This document shows, in pieces, positions 8,626 through 16,854 of a stretch of 64,000 bases of DNA. How positions within the stretch are numbered: the first letter of the stretch is position 1; every line of letters starts with the position of its first letter. Below the pieces are notes generated by a model. The model made no database searches. It saw nothing but the letters and a program-made list of their open reading frames with translations, and was not told the origin of the DNA. Made by a program: the position numbers and the translations under genes. The DNA comes from Flavobacterium tibetense (GTDB lineage: Bacteria; Bacteroidota; Bacteroidia; Flavobacteriales; Flavobacteriaceae). The DNA is taken from contig NZ_QLST01000001.1 in assembly GCF_003293845.1 (NCBI RefSeq), forward strand, positions 248,001 to 312,000. The letters run 5' to 3'.

Positions 8626-9765
8626 ATGTCAAAATTCGACTCGATTCGTCCGTATTATGATTCTGAAGTAAACGAAGCCTTAATTTCTTCGTTGCATCAT
8701 CCTATGATGAAAGCGTTGATGAATTTTACCTTTCCTGAACAAGATGATGAGGTTTGGAAAGAGCAATTGAAACGAACGCATTCTATTCGCGATTTTCAGA
8801 TTAATTTCGTATACCAATCCATTCAACGTGTTTTGGAGAAAAGTTCGGAAGGACTTACTACTTCAGGTTTTGAGAAATTGGAACCCAATACTTCGTATTT
8901 GTTTATTTCCAATCACCGTGATATTATTTTAGATACTTCTTTGTTGAACGTCTCTTTGTTTGATCATGGATTGGTTATGACAGCTTCTGCTATTGGGGAT
9001 AATTTGGTAAAGAAAGATTTTTTACTCAAGCTTTCTAAATTAAATAGGAATTTTTTGGTACAAAGAGGTTTGTCGCCAAGAGAATTGCTACAAAGTTCCA
9101 AATTGATGTCGGAATATATGTATCATTTGCTTTCCAAAGAAAATCGCTCAGTTTGGATTGCCCAACGCGAAGGCAGAACCAAAGACGGAAACGATGCCAC
9201 ACATCAAGGCGTTTTGAAAATGGTTGCTATGGCGTCAGATGAGAAAAATTGTATGGATTATTTTAGGAAATTAAAAGTAGTCCCAGTTTCTATTTCTTAC
9301 GAATATGATCCAACAGATGCTTTAAAAATGCCGCAATTAATGGCATTAGCAAATGATGAAGTGTATATCAAAGAGAAAAACGAAGATTTTATAACGTTAT
9401 TGAGCGGAATTATTGGTCAGAAAAAACGAATTCACATTCATATTGGTGATGTTTTAGAAAAGGAATACGATGCAATAATCGCTGAAACCAACAATTCTAA
9501 TAAACAAATTCAGGCATTGGCACAAGTTATTGATGATTCTATTTTGCAATCCTATAAATTATGGCCAACAAATTATATTGCTTACGATATTTTAAATAAT
9601 TCGGAACGATTTTCCAGCTACTATTCGGATAAAGAAAAACAATTGTTTGAACGCCGACTAGAACTTAAAATTGATGCAGAGAATGAAGTGCTTCGTGAAG
9701 GATTTTTAGCCATGTATGCCAATCCAGTAGTGAATAAAATGAAATATGAAAATGCCAGTTTCTAA
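8626..9765 (+). CDS. 1-acyl-sn-glycerol-3-phosphate acyltransferase-like protein
   Basis: A 379-residue member of the PlsC-type glycerolipid acyltransferase superfamily. The catalytic block is SNHRDIILDTSLLN (about residues 94-107), and the phosphate-binding block is the EGR of QREGRTKDGND (about residue 187). The protein is longer than classic PlsC (~240 aa), with N- and C-terminal extensions, and has no obvious membrane segment, so it is probably a peripheral membrane enzyme in phospholipid synthesis. Its end overlaps the asparaginase start by 20 bases, implying translational coupling. The exact substrate cannot be read from sequence. Confidence 0.82.
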   Translation: MSKFDSIRPYYDSEVNEALISSLHHPMMKALMNFTFPEQDDEVWKEQLKRTHSIRDFQINFVYQSIQRVLEKSSEGLTTSGFEKLEPNTSYLFISNHRDIILDTSLLNVSLFDHGLVMTASAIGDNLVKKDFLLKLSKLNRNFLVQRGLSPRELLQSSKLMSEYMYHLLSKENRSVWIAQREGRTKDGNDATHQGVLKMVAMASDEKNCMDYFRKLKVVPVSISYEYDPTDALKMPQLMALANDEVYIKEKNEDFITLLSGIIGQKKRIHIHIGDVLEKEYDAIIAETNNSNKQIQALAQVIDDSILQSYKLWPTNYIAYDILNNSERFSSYYSDKEKQLFERRLELKIDAENEVLREGFLAMYANPVVNKMKYENASF

Positions 9766-10783
9766 ACCTAAAATATTACTTATTTATACAGGTGGAACCA
9801 TTGGAATGGTCAAGGATTTTGAGTCGGGCGCTCTTAAAGCATTTAATTTTAAAAAATTACTGAATAATATTCCTGAACTTAAGCTTTTGTCTTGCGAAAT
9901 TGATACGGTTTCTTTTAAAAAACCAATTGATTCTTCTAATATGAGTATTGCTAATTGGCAAGCAATGGCAACAATTATTCAAGAAAATTACACCAAATTT
10001 GATGGTTTTGTGGTGCTTCATGGCTCAGATACGATGTCTTATAGTGCATCTGCATTGAGCTTTATGTTGGAAAATTTATCAAAACCTGTAATTTTTACTG
10101 GTTCACAATTGCCAATTGGTGATTTGAGAACCGATGCCAAAGAAAATTTAATTACCGCAATTCAAATCGCTTCTTTACAAGAAAAGGGGAAACCAATTAT
10201 TAAAGAAGTTGGCTTGTATTTTGAATATAAATTGTACCGAGGAAATAGAACTACTAAAATTAGCGCCGAACATTTCAATGCGTTTGCTTCTCCAAATTTT
10301 CCTGAATTAGCAGAATCTGGTGTACATCTTAAAGTCAATAAAGACTTGTTGTTACGTTTGGAATCGTCAAAAAAGCTTAAAGTAAATCTGGATTTTGATG
10401 ATAATGTTTTGGTATTGAAGTTGTTTCCAGGAATTACAGAAGCTGTTTTGTCAACTGTTTTAGCTATTCCAAATTTAAAAGGAATTGTTCTTGAAACCTA
10501 TGGCTCAGGAAATGCACCTTCAGAAAAATGGTTTGTAAATACTTTAGAGAAGGCAATAAATAAAGATATTCACGTTATAAATGTAACACAATGTAGTGGA
10601 GGAAGTGTGGCAATGGGGAAATACGAGACGAGTACGGAGTTGAAAAATATTGGCGTAATTTCAGGTTCTGATATTACTACAGAAGGAGCGATTACCAAAT
10701 TAATGTACCTTTTGGGGCAAAAAGTTTCTAAAAATGTGTTCAAAACCATTTTCGAAACGCCCATTAGAGGTGAAATGTCATAA
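9746..10783 (+). CDS. ansA: Type I (cytoplasmic) L-asparaginase
   Basis: Hydrolyses L-asparagine to aspartate and ammonia. The two asparaginase signatures are present: TGGTIGM near residue 15 (nucleophilic Thr) and VLHGSDTM near residue 88. The block GSQLPIGDLRTDAKEN is typical of type I bacterial asparaginases. There is no signal peptide, so it is a cytoplasmic enzyme. The 345-residue length fits. The start overlaps the upstream acyltransferase gene by 20 bases; a second ATG two codons later (9752) is also possible. Confidence 0.95.
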   Translation: MKMPVSKPKILLIYTGGTIGMVKDFESGALKAFNFKKLLNNIPELKLLSCEIDTVSFKKPIDSSNMSIANWQAMATIIQENYTKFDGFVVLHGSDTMSYSASALSFMLENLSKPVIFTGSQLPIGDLRTDAKENLITAIQIASLQEKGKPIIKEVGLYFEYKLYRGNRTTKISAEHFNAFASPNFPELAESGVHLKVNKDLLLRLESSKKLKVNLDFDDNVLVLKLFPGITEAVLSTVLAIPNLKGIVLETYGSGNAPSEKWFVNTLEKAINKDIHVINVTQCSGGSVAMGKYETSTELKNIGVISGSDITTEGAITKLMYLLGQKVSKNVFKTIFETPIRGEMS

Positions 10784-10860
10784 AAAAATAACAATATAAA
10801 TTTTTATACGTGATATTTTTTGCGTTATTTAGCGCCTTAATTTACGATTAAAAAGTCGTT

Positions 10861-10948
10861 AGAGAGGTGGCCGAGTGGTCGAAGGCGCACGCCTGGAAAG
10901 TGTGTTCCCGACAAAATCGGGACGAGGGTTCGAATCCCTTCCTCTCTG
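10861..10948 (+). tRNA. tRNA-Ser (anticodon GGA)
   Basis: An 88-base cloverleaf with acceptor arms AGAGAGG (10861-10867) and CCTCTCT (10941-10947), discriminator G at 10948, a D-loop in GCCGAGTGGTCGAAGGC, anticodon loop CTGGAAA with anticodon GGA, a long class II variable arm with stem CCCGA/TCGGG, and T-loop GGTTCGAATCC. The 3' CCA is not encoded. The long variable arm confirms serine identity. Confidence 0.97.
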
Positions 10949-11029
10949 CTGATAATTTAATTTTATATTTTAATAAATAATTTTATACCTTTAACCCAAT
11001 TAACTAATTAAATTTTAAGAACAAAAGCG

Positions 11030-11830
11030 ATGAAAAGATTATTTTCTATTTTAGCAATCACAGGGCTTATGACTTTTGGAAGTGTACAAGCTCAAGAAAC
11101 TGAGGCTGATACTACAGCAGCTGCAACTGAACAAGTTCAAGAAGAAGCTCCGGCAGAAGAAATGGCAGTTGTAGAAACTGACGATGCTTCAGAAGCAAAT
11201 GCTACATTTACTCAAGAATTAAAGAAGAGATTTATTGAAGGTGGACCTGGTTTCATGGGTATCGTATTAATCTGTTTGATCTTAGGTTTGGCTATTGCAA
11301 TCGAAAGAATTATTTACTTAAATCTTTCAACAACGAATACAAAAAAATTAATTAACGAAGTAGAAGATTCTTTGAAATCTGGTGGTATTGAGGCAGCTAA
11401 AGAAGTTTGTAGAAATACAGCAGGACCAGTTGCATCTATTTTCTATCAAGGCTTAGATAGACATTCTCACGGAATTGAGTCTGCTGAGAAAGCGGTTGTA
11501 GCTTACGGTGGTGTTCAAATGGGACAATTAGAGAAAAACGTATCTTGGATTTCTTTATTTATTGCATTAGCACCGATGTTAGGATTCATGGGAACGGTAA
11601 TTGGTATGATCCAAGCGTTTGACCAAATTGAGTCTGCAGGATCTATGGAGCCATCATTAGTAGCTGGAGGTATTAAAGTAGCGTTATTAACAACGGTATT
11701 TGGTCTTATCGTAGCTATTATTCTTCAAGTTTTCTACAACTATATCATTGCTAAAATTGATTCTATCGTTAATGATATGGAAGATGCTTCAATTAGCTTG
11801 ATTGATATTTTATCTGATTACAAAAAATAA
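11030..11830 (+). CDS. exbB: MotA/TolQ/ExbB proton channel family protein
   Basis: Inner-membrane proton channel subunit that with ExbD uses the proton motive force to energise TonB. It begins with a cleavable signal peptide (to about SVQAQE, residue 22), then an Ala/Glu-rich periplasmic stretch, then a membrane segment (about 78-95), a cytoplasmic loop and two more membrane segments (about 173-195 and 217-240). The conserved TolQ/ExbB block is LAPMLGFMGTVIGMI. The signal peptide plus acidic extension is typical of Bacteroidetes ExbB. It is the first gene of a four-gene operon (exbB, small membrane protein, two exbD). Confidence 0.93.
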   Translation: MKRLFSILAITGLMTFGSVQAQETEADTTAAATEQVQEEAPAEEMAVVETDDASEANATFTQELKKRFIEGGPGFMGIVLICLILGLAIAIERIIYLNLSTTNTKKLINEVEDSLKSGGIEAAKEVCRNTAGPVASIFYQGLDRHSHGIESAEKAVVAYGGVQMGQLEKNVSWISLFIALAPMLGFMGTVIGMIQAFDQIESAGSMEPSLVAGGIKVALLTTVFGLIVAIILQVFYNYIIAKIDSIVNDMEDASISLIDILSDYKK

Positions 11831-11854
11831 TAACCTACAAATAACAGTATTGTT

Positions 11855-12271
11855 ATGAATTTACATAAAATAGTAAAATTTGCTGCTTTAGCTATTGGTA
11901 TTCTTAGTATGGTCTTCCTAGGAGGCATATTGGCTACTGATGAAAAAGACAGCGCATGGATTTCACCATTAATACTTGTAGCTTATGTAATTTTATTTGC
12001 GTGTATTGCGATTGTTTTAATATACGTATTTAAAAACTTATTTGCTAAACAAGAAACATTAAAGAAAACACTTATGTCAATAGGTATGTTTTTAGGAGTT
12101 GTATTGTTAGCGTTTATCTTAGCAGACAGCTCTGATGTTAAAGCAGGTGGAGAAATAGTTTCAGGAACAACATCTAAATTGGTAAGTACTGGTCTTAATA
12201 CTTTTTACTTTTTAGCATTAATTGCTATTGGTACAATGGCTTGGACAGGATTAACAAAATTTAAAAAATAA
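11855..12271 (+). CDS. Small integral membrane protein of the exb operon
   Basis: A 138-residue protein with four hydrophobic segments (about residues 8-27, 38-60, 72-90 and 115-133) and no recognised domain. It lies 24 bases after exbB and 2 bases before exbD, so it is almost certainly co-transcribed and translationally coupled. A small membrane protein at this position recurs in Flavobacteriaceae exb operons, suggesting an accessory subunit of the energising complex; that role is inferred from position only. Confidence 0.8.
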   Translation: MNLHKIVKFAALAIGILSMVFLGGILATDEKDSAWISPLILVAYVILFACIAIVLIYVFKNLFAKQETLKKTLMSIGMFLGVVLLAFILADSSDVKAGGEIVSGTTSKLVSTGLNTFYFLALIAIGTMAWTGLTKFKK

Positions 12272-12273
12272 TT

Positions 12274-12885
12274 ATGGCAAAAAGAGAAGCACCAGAGGTA
12301 AATGCCGGTTCTATGGCGGATATTGCTTTCCTGCTTTTGATCTTTTTCTTGGTTACTACTACCATAGGAGTTGATCAAGGGATTAACAGACTTTTGCCTA
12401 GATATGAAGAAAATCCGCCTCCACCACCAATTAACGAAAGAAACATTTTGAGAGTTTTGGTAAACAAAGACAATCAATTGTTAGTTAATGAGCAGGTAAT
12501 GGAGCTTAAAGATTTGAGAGTAGCTGCGATTGAATTTCTTGAAAATAATGGTACTGGCCAATGTGCTTACTGTCAAGGAAAAGGAAATCCAAAATCATCT
12601 GATAGTCCAGATGATGCGGTAATCTCATTGATGAATGACGGACAAACCACTTATGAAACGTATATTGCGGTTCAAAATGAGTTGGTTGCAGCTTATTACT
12701 TCTTAAGAGATAGAGAATGTAAAAAGCGCTACGGTGTTACTTTCAGAGAAATGGAATATGTGTACAATGATCCGGCTTCTAAAGCTAGAGAAGGATTAAT
12801 TGACGATTTAAAACCAAAAGTGGAAAAAATCCAACAACTATTCCCAATGCGTCTTTCTGAAGCAGAACCTAAAAAGAACTTTTAA
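12274..12885 (+). CDS. exbD: ExbD/TolR family biopolymer transport protein (copy 1)
   Basis: A 203-residue ExbD: short basic cytoplasmic N-terminus, one membrane segment at about residues 14-32 containing the proton-carrying Asp in SMADIAFLLLIFFLV, then a periplasmic domain. Compared with E. coli ExbD (~140 aa) the periplasmic part is longer, with a CAYCQGKGNPK stretch (two cysteines, possibly a disulfide) and a Pro-rich NPPPPPIN linker. It pairs with the next gene, a second ExbD; two ExbDs per ExbB operon are common in Bacteroidetes. Confidence 0.93.
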   Translation: MAKREAPEVNAGSMADIAFLLLIFFLVTTTIGVDQGINRLLPRYEENPPPPPINERNILRVLVNKDNQLLVNEQVMELKDLRVAAIEFLENNGTGQCAYCQGKGNPKSSDSPDDAVISLMNDGQTTYETYIAVQNELVAAYYFLRDRECKKRYGVTFREMEYVYNDPASKAREGLIDDLKPKVEKIQQLFPMRLSEAEPKKNF

Positions 12886-12905
12886 CCCTTTAAATTTTAG
12901 AAACT

Positions 12906-13379
12906 ATGTCTAAGTTTAAAAAGAAAAAATCTGGTGGAACGCCAGGGATTTCTACAGCATCATTACCTGATATTGTATTTATGCTTTTGTTCTTCTTTAT
13001 GACTGCTACTACAATGAAAGATAGTGATTTGAAAATTGAAAATACACTACCAAAAGCGAATCAAACCGCTAAATTGCACAAAAAGCAATACGTAATGTAT
13101 ATTTACGCAGGAAAACCAAGTGAGCGCTACAGAGCCTCATTAGGAGCTTCTGATCGTATTCAATTATCAGATAAAATTTCTACTGTGAATGACATTAGAA
13201 ATTTTGTTATCTCAGAAAGAGCATCAAGAAATTCTGAAGATGAAAAATATCTTACTGCTTCCTTAAAAATTGACAAAAATGTTAAGATGGGATTGGTACA
13301 AGATATTAAACAAGAATTACGTAAAGTAGATCAATTAAAAGTGAATTACACTACATCACAAGGAAGTGTTGTAGAGTAA
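12906..13379 (+). CDS. exbD: ExbD/TolR family biopolymer transport protein (copy 2)
   Basis: Second ExbD (157 aa): a basic N-terminus MSKFKKKKSGG, membrane segment at about residues 19-37 with the conserved Asp in SLPDIVFMLLFFFM, and a compact periplasmic domain ending in a dimer-type strand (LKVNYTTSQG). It is diverged from the first copy, so this is an old duplication with possible specialisation (for example TonB versus other partners). It is the last gene of the operon and is followed 27 bases on by a terminator. Confidence 0.93.
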   Translation: MSKFKKKKSGGTPGISTASLPDIVFMLLFFFMTATTMKDSDLKIENTLPKANQTAKLHKKQYVMYIYAGKPSERYRASLGASDRIQLSDKISTVNDIRNFVISERASRNSEDEKYLTASLKIDKNVKMGLVQDIKQELRKVDQLKVNYTTSQGSVVE

Positions 13380-13405
13380 TAAACTCATTATATTTTTAAA
13401 AAAAA

Positions 13406-13429
13406 GGTACGTTTGGCGTACCTTTTTTT
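13406..13429 (+). terminator. Rho-independent terminator of the exb operon
   Basis: A six-pair stem, GGTACG (13406-13411) with CGTACC (13417-13422), has a 5-base loop and is followed by seven T residues. Confidence 0.88.
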
Positions 13430-13452
13430 GTTATTTTTATAAAAATATTAAA

Positions 13453-14103
13453 ATGAAGTTTTGTTTCTCATTTATTCTAGTGTTGATTTGTACTCTTGGC
13501 TTAAGTCAAGAGCGAAATGCTACTACTGCTGTTGATTCGCTTTTTCGCGAAGATCAATTTTATTTTTCTGTTTCATATAATTTGTTGCAAAACCGTCCGA
13601 AAGGATTTAAACAATACTCTTTTTCACCTGCTTTAACAGCTGGATTTCTTCGAGATTTTCCAATTAGTAAAAACAGACATTGGTCAATCGCTCCAGGAAT
13701 TGGTTATGCGTATAACGATGCCAAACAGCTTATTAGTGAGAAAGATTTATTAGGAACAGGTTCATCAACAGATATTATCCGAACTCGAGTAATTTTTCAT
13801 CAAATAGAGTTTCCTATAGAATTTAGATGGCGTAATGCAACTCCTGATAGTCATAAGTTTTGGCGTGTTTATGGCGGATTTAAAGCAAGTTATGTTTTTA
13901 GTGGCCAACTTATTTTAGAAGATGCTTCTTCAAGAGAAAAAGTCGATATTACAGAAGAGTTAACCAAATGGCAGTTTGGAGCATATATAGCCGCAGGTTA
14001 TAATACTTGGAATCCTTATATTTATTATGGTTTGGATCCTATTTTTAAAAATGGTTCAAAATTAAGTTCGTTTAATGTTGGTTTGAAATTTTATATTCTA
14101 TAG
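13453..14103 (+). CDS. PorT-like outer-membrane beta-barrel protein
   Basis: A 216-residue protein with a signal peptide (cleavage near GLSQE, about residue 18) and an 8-strand-like barrel pattern: FYFSVSYNLL, HWSIAPGIGYAYN, FPIEFRWR and a C-terminal strand FNVGLKFYIL. It resembles the PorT/OmpA-like outer-membrane barrels placed behind exbD genes in many Bacteroidetes. PorT itself is needed for gliding and T9SS in Flavobacterium, but I cannot tell whether this is the true orthologue. The gene starts 23 bases after the exb terminator and overlaps the convergent gene by six bases. Confidence 0.75.
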   Translation: MKFCFSFILVLICTLGLSQERNATTAVDSLFREDQFYFSVSYNLLQNRPKGFKQYSFSPALTAGFLRDFPISKNRHWSIAPGIGYAYNDAKQLISEKDLLGTGSSTDIIRTRVIFHQIEFPIEFRWRNATPDSHKFWRVYGGFKASYVFSGQLILEDASSREKVDITEELTKWQFGAYIAAGYNTWNPYIYYGLDPIFKNGSKLSSFNVGLKFYIL

Positions 14104-14712
14104 CCAAACAACCCAAAGAAGCAGCTGCGGAGTGATTCCAATAATAGAACCAGTTACTAATTCAATTGGTGTGTGCGATTTCATATAAAGTCGCGAAGAG
14201 CCAACCAATCCCATACAAACAATAGAAAGTGCTAGTGTGTTTACGAAAGGCAATTCGAAATGCACACATAGAAAGTAAATGAAGGTTGTTAACGCACTTA
14301 TGCCAATCATGTGTAAACTTGCCTTATGTTTTATTAAAGTAGCAAGTAAAGCCAAAAGCGCACTTATTAAACCTCCTAAGAAATAGAAATATAATTCTGG
14401 AATGTAATCCAAAGAAACACTAAATTTTAATAAAATAAAGAGAAGTAAGGCTTGTATTGCAATTGGAAGTCGTCTCTCCTTGATAGTAGCTTCTGTGAAG
14501 GATTTTACTATTCCAACGGATACCAATAAGAAGAATAAGGCTAATGGTAAAAACAAGGTAAGAATACTAACTTGAATTAACGTTAAATAAATCGTTGTTA
14601 ATTCATAAGTAAAATTTTGATCTATCAAGAAATAAAAAAGCGTGCCATATAACGAAACAAATATCGGATGGAAAATATAGGAGAATGCTGGTAAGACTTT
14701 TACTAATTTCAT
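14098..14712 (-). CDS. PAP2-like membrane protein (degenerate)
   Basis: A 204-residue polytopic protein with about six membrane segments. Near the C-terminus SRLYMKSHTPIEL resembles motif 3 of PAP2 phosphatases (SRxxxxxH), and TIKERRLP resembles motif 1 (KxxxxxxRP), but the middle PSGH motif is not clear. It may be an inactive or specialised relative of lipid phosphatases, or an enzyme with relaxed motifs. It lies 12 bases after rpoN on the same strand and is probably co-transcribed with it. Confidence 0.65.
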   Translation of the reverse strand: MKLVKVLPAFSYIFHPIFVSLYGTLFYFLIDQNFTYELTTIYLTLIQVSILTLFLPLALFFLLVSVGIVKSFTEATIKERRLPIAIQALLLFILLKFSVSLDYIPELYFYFLGGLISALLALLATLIKHKASLHMIGISALTTFIYFLCVHFELPFVNTLALSIVCMGLVGSSRLYMKSHTPIELVTGSIIGITPQLLLWVVWL

Positions 14713-14724
14713 TCGTTTTTTAAG

Positions 14725-16188
14725 CTATATTTTCTTGCGTAATCGCGCTACTGGAATATCAAGTTGTTCTCTGTATTTTGCAATGGTTCTTCGTGCAATT
14801 GGATATCCTTTCTCTTTTAAAATTTCAGCCAATTTATCATCAGGTAATGGTTTTCTTTTGTCTTCTTCACCAATTACCGTTTGTAATATCTTTTTAATTT
14901 CCAAAGTAGAAACGTCTTCACCTTGGTCATTTTTCATTGACTCACTGAAAAATTCTTTAATCAATTTTGTACCGTATGGTGTATCTACATATTTGCTATT
15001 AGCCACACGTGAAACTGTTGAAATATCAAGACCAACCATATCGGCAATATCTTTCAAAATCATGGGGCGCATTTTAGTTTCGTCACCATCTAAGAAAAAT
15101 TCACTTTGGTAGTGCATAATAGCATTCATGGTAACGTAAAGCGTTTCTTGACGCTGTCTAATAGCATCAATAAACCATTTTGCAGCATCTAGTTTTTGTT
15201 TGATGAATTGTACAGCATCTTTTTGTGAACTACTTTTTTCATTTGCCACTTTATAGCTTTGTAGCATTTCTTGGTAATCCTTAGAAACATGCAATTCAGG
15301 AGCATTTCTTCCGTTTAGTGATAATTCCAATTCACCATCAACAATTCGTATGGTAAAATCAGGAACTACGTGTTCGGTTGGTTTTTGGTTACCATCGTAA
15401 GAACCTCCGGGTTTTGGATTTAATTTTTCAATTTCATCAATTGCTTTTCTAAGTTGTTCTTTACTAACGTCAAATTTTTGCAATAATTTATCGTAATGTT
15501 TCTTAGTAAAAGCTTCAAATTGATCTTTAATTATTTCAATAGCCAAATCAATACTATCACTTGGCGTTTTGTGTTTTAGCTGTAACAACAAACATTCTTG
15601 TAAATCGCGAGCGCCTACACCAGCAGGTTCTAACTCTTGTACAACATGAAGTATTTTCTCAATCGTTTTTTCGTCTGTATAAATACCTTGAGTAAAAGCC
15701 ATATCGTCTACAATGTCTTGCAAACTTCTTCTGATGTAGCCCGTGTCATCAATACTACCAACTAAATATTCAGCAATTTCACGTTCTTCGTCACTTAAAA
15801 TAAAAGTGTTTAATTGATTGATTAAATCTTGATGAAATGTTACAGTAGCAGCAAATGGCATGCTTTTGTCTTCGTCATCATCACTGTAATTGTTTGTTTG
15901 GTATTTATAATCGGGTGTTTCGTCGTTACTTAAATATTCGTCAATATTGATGTCTTCGGTGTTGATTTGTTCGTTATCGTAGTCATCATATTCGTCATTT
16001 ACATTATCTTCAAACTCATCGTAATTTTCAACCTCTTCCTTTCCGCTTTCTAAAGCTGGATTTTCAACTAATTCTTCTTGTAAACGTTGCTCAAAAGCTT
16101 GCGTAGGCAATTGAATCAACTTCATCAATTGGATTTGCTGAGGCGATAATTTTTGCGATAATTTGAATTGTAAACTGTGTTTTAACAT
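14725..16188 (-). CDS. rpoN: RNA polymerase sigma-54 factor
   Basis: Sigma-54 (487 aa). Region I at the N-terminus is Gln/Leu-rich (LSQKLSPQQIQLMKLIQLP); a long acidic region II follows (about residues 50-115, many Asp/Glu/Asn); then the core-binding domain; then the HTH and the RpoN box, visible here as ARRTIAKYRE near residue 467. Sigma-54 promoters need bacterial enhancer-binding proteins; none is encoded in this window. The gene precedes a PAP2-like gene and lies downstream of a GxxExxY gene flanked by repeats. Confidence 0.96.
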   Translation of the reverse strand: MLKHSLQFKLSQKLSPQQIQLMKLIQLPTQAFEQRLQEELVENPALESGKEEVENYDEFEDNVNDEYDDYDNEQINTEDINIDEYLSNDETPDYKYQTNNYSDDDEDKSMPFAATVTFHQDLINQLNTFILSDEEREIAEYLVGSIDDTGYIRRSLQDIVDDMAFTQGIYTDEKTIEKILHVVQELEPAGVGARDLQECLLLQLKHKTPSDSIDLAIEIIKDQFEAFTKKHYDKLLQKFDVSKEQLRKAIDEIEKLNPKPGGSYDGNQKPTEHVVPDFTIRIVDGELELSLNGRNAPELHVSKDYQEMLQSYKVANEKSSSQKDAVQFIKQKLDAAKWFIDAIRQRQETLYVTMNAIMHYQSEFFLDGDETKMRPMILKDIADMVGLDISTVSRVANSKYVDTPYGTKLIKEFFSESMKNDQGEDVSTLEIKKILQTVIGEEDKRKPLPDDKLAEILKEKGYPIARRTIAKYREQLDIPVARLRKKI

Positions 16189-16208
16189 AATAAGGCACTA
16201 TTTTTACT

Positions 16209-16280
16209 TTTGCCACAAAGACGCAAAGGCGCAAAGTTTTTTATTTCTTTTCTTTGCCACGAAGGCACTAAGGCACGAAG
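16209..16280. repeat. Left repeat block of the GxxExxY unit
   Basis: Two diverged 28-mers, 16209-16236 and 16253-16280, both begin TTTGCCAC and consist of AAG/GGC-type short words. The first is a 26/28 match to the reverse complement of 16816-16843 on the other side of the GxxExxY gene. A weaker related stretch lies at 16322-16352. Confidence 0.85.
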
Positions 16281-16351
16281 TTCTTTTATTGAAAAAAATA
16301 TAGAAAAGGTTAAAATTAAAACTTTCTCTTTGTGGCTTAGCGTATTTGTGG

Positions 16352-16741
16352 CTACTTTTTTGTATTAATAAATCTTTTTATACCATTTTTAATTAGTGGG
16401 ACATTAAAATTAATTAAAAATCCCAATTCATTGTCAGTTAGTTTTAAATGACTTATGATTTGAGCATTCCAAACTGGATTTACAATATCAACTGCTTTAA
16501 CTTCAATTATAATTGAATTTTCAACAATAATATCTAATCTAAGATGTTCTTTTAAAGTCACTCCATCATAAACTATTGGAACATCAACTTGACGATTTAC
16601 TTCAAGACCTGCTTTTGCTATTTCGTAAACTAAACAAGCTTCATAAACTTTTTCTAATAAACCTGGACCTAATTCTTTATGAACTTTAAATGCTGAATTA
16701 ACAACTATTTTAGCTATTTCTTCTAATTTTTGATTTGGCAT
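16352..16741 (-). CDS. GxxExxY family protein (PD-(D/E)xK nuclease-like)
   Basis: A 129-residue protein with the eponymous motif GLLEKVY (about residues 26-32) and a PD-(D/E)xK-like signature: Asp in RLDIIVE followed by EVK in IIIEVKAV (about residues 70-83). The family (PF13366 type) is widespread but of unknown role; a nuclease fold is predicted from the motif. It is bracketed by 28-bp inverted repeats (16209-16236 and 16816-16843), an arrangement that suggests a mobile or dispersed cassette inserted between asnS and rpoN. It is neither a classic transposase nor part of a visible toxin-antitoxin pair. Confidence 0.88.
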   Translation of the reverse strand: MPNQKLEEIAKIVVNSAFKVHKELGPGLLEKVYEACLVYEIAKAGLEVNRQVDVPIVYDGVTLKEHLRLDIIVENSIIIEVKAVDIVNPVWNAQIISHLKLTDNELGFLINFNVPLIKNGIKRFINTKK

Positions 16742-16815
16742 ATATCTATTTTTCTTGGTGTTAAATACTAATTTTGGCTTATATGTAGAGTTTCAAGAGG
16801 CGGTTTTTTTAAAAT

Positions 16816-16843
16816 CTTTGCGCCTTTGTGTCTTCGTGGCAAA
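16816..16843. repeat. Right inverted repeat of the GxxExxY unit
   Basis: 28 bases ending in GTGGCAAA whose reverse complement matches 16209-16236 at 26 of 28 positions. It lies 75 bases upstream of the GxxExxY start and 12 bases beyond the end of asnS. Confidence 0.88.
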
Positions 16844-16854
16844 TAAATTGCGAC

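Noticed and set aside
16205..16212. TACTTTTG promoter-like word next to the GxxExxY unit
   Set aside because: It points to the right on the plus strand, where only minus-strand genes follow; taken as chance or part of the repeat.
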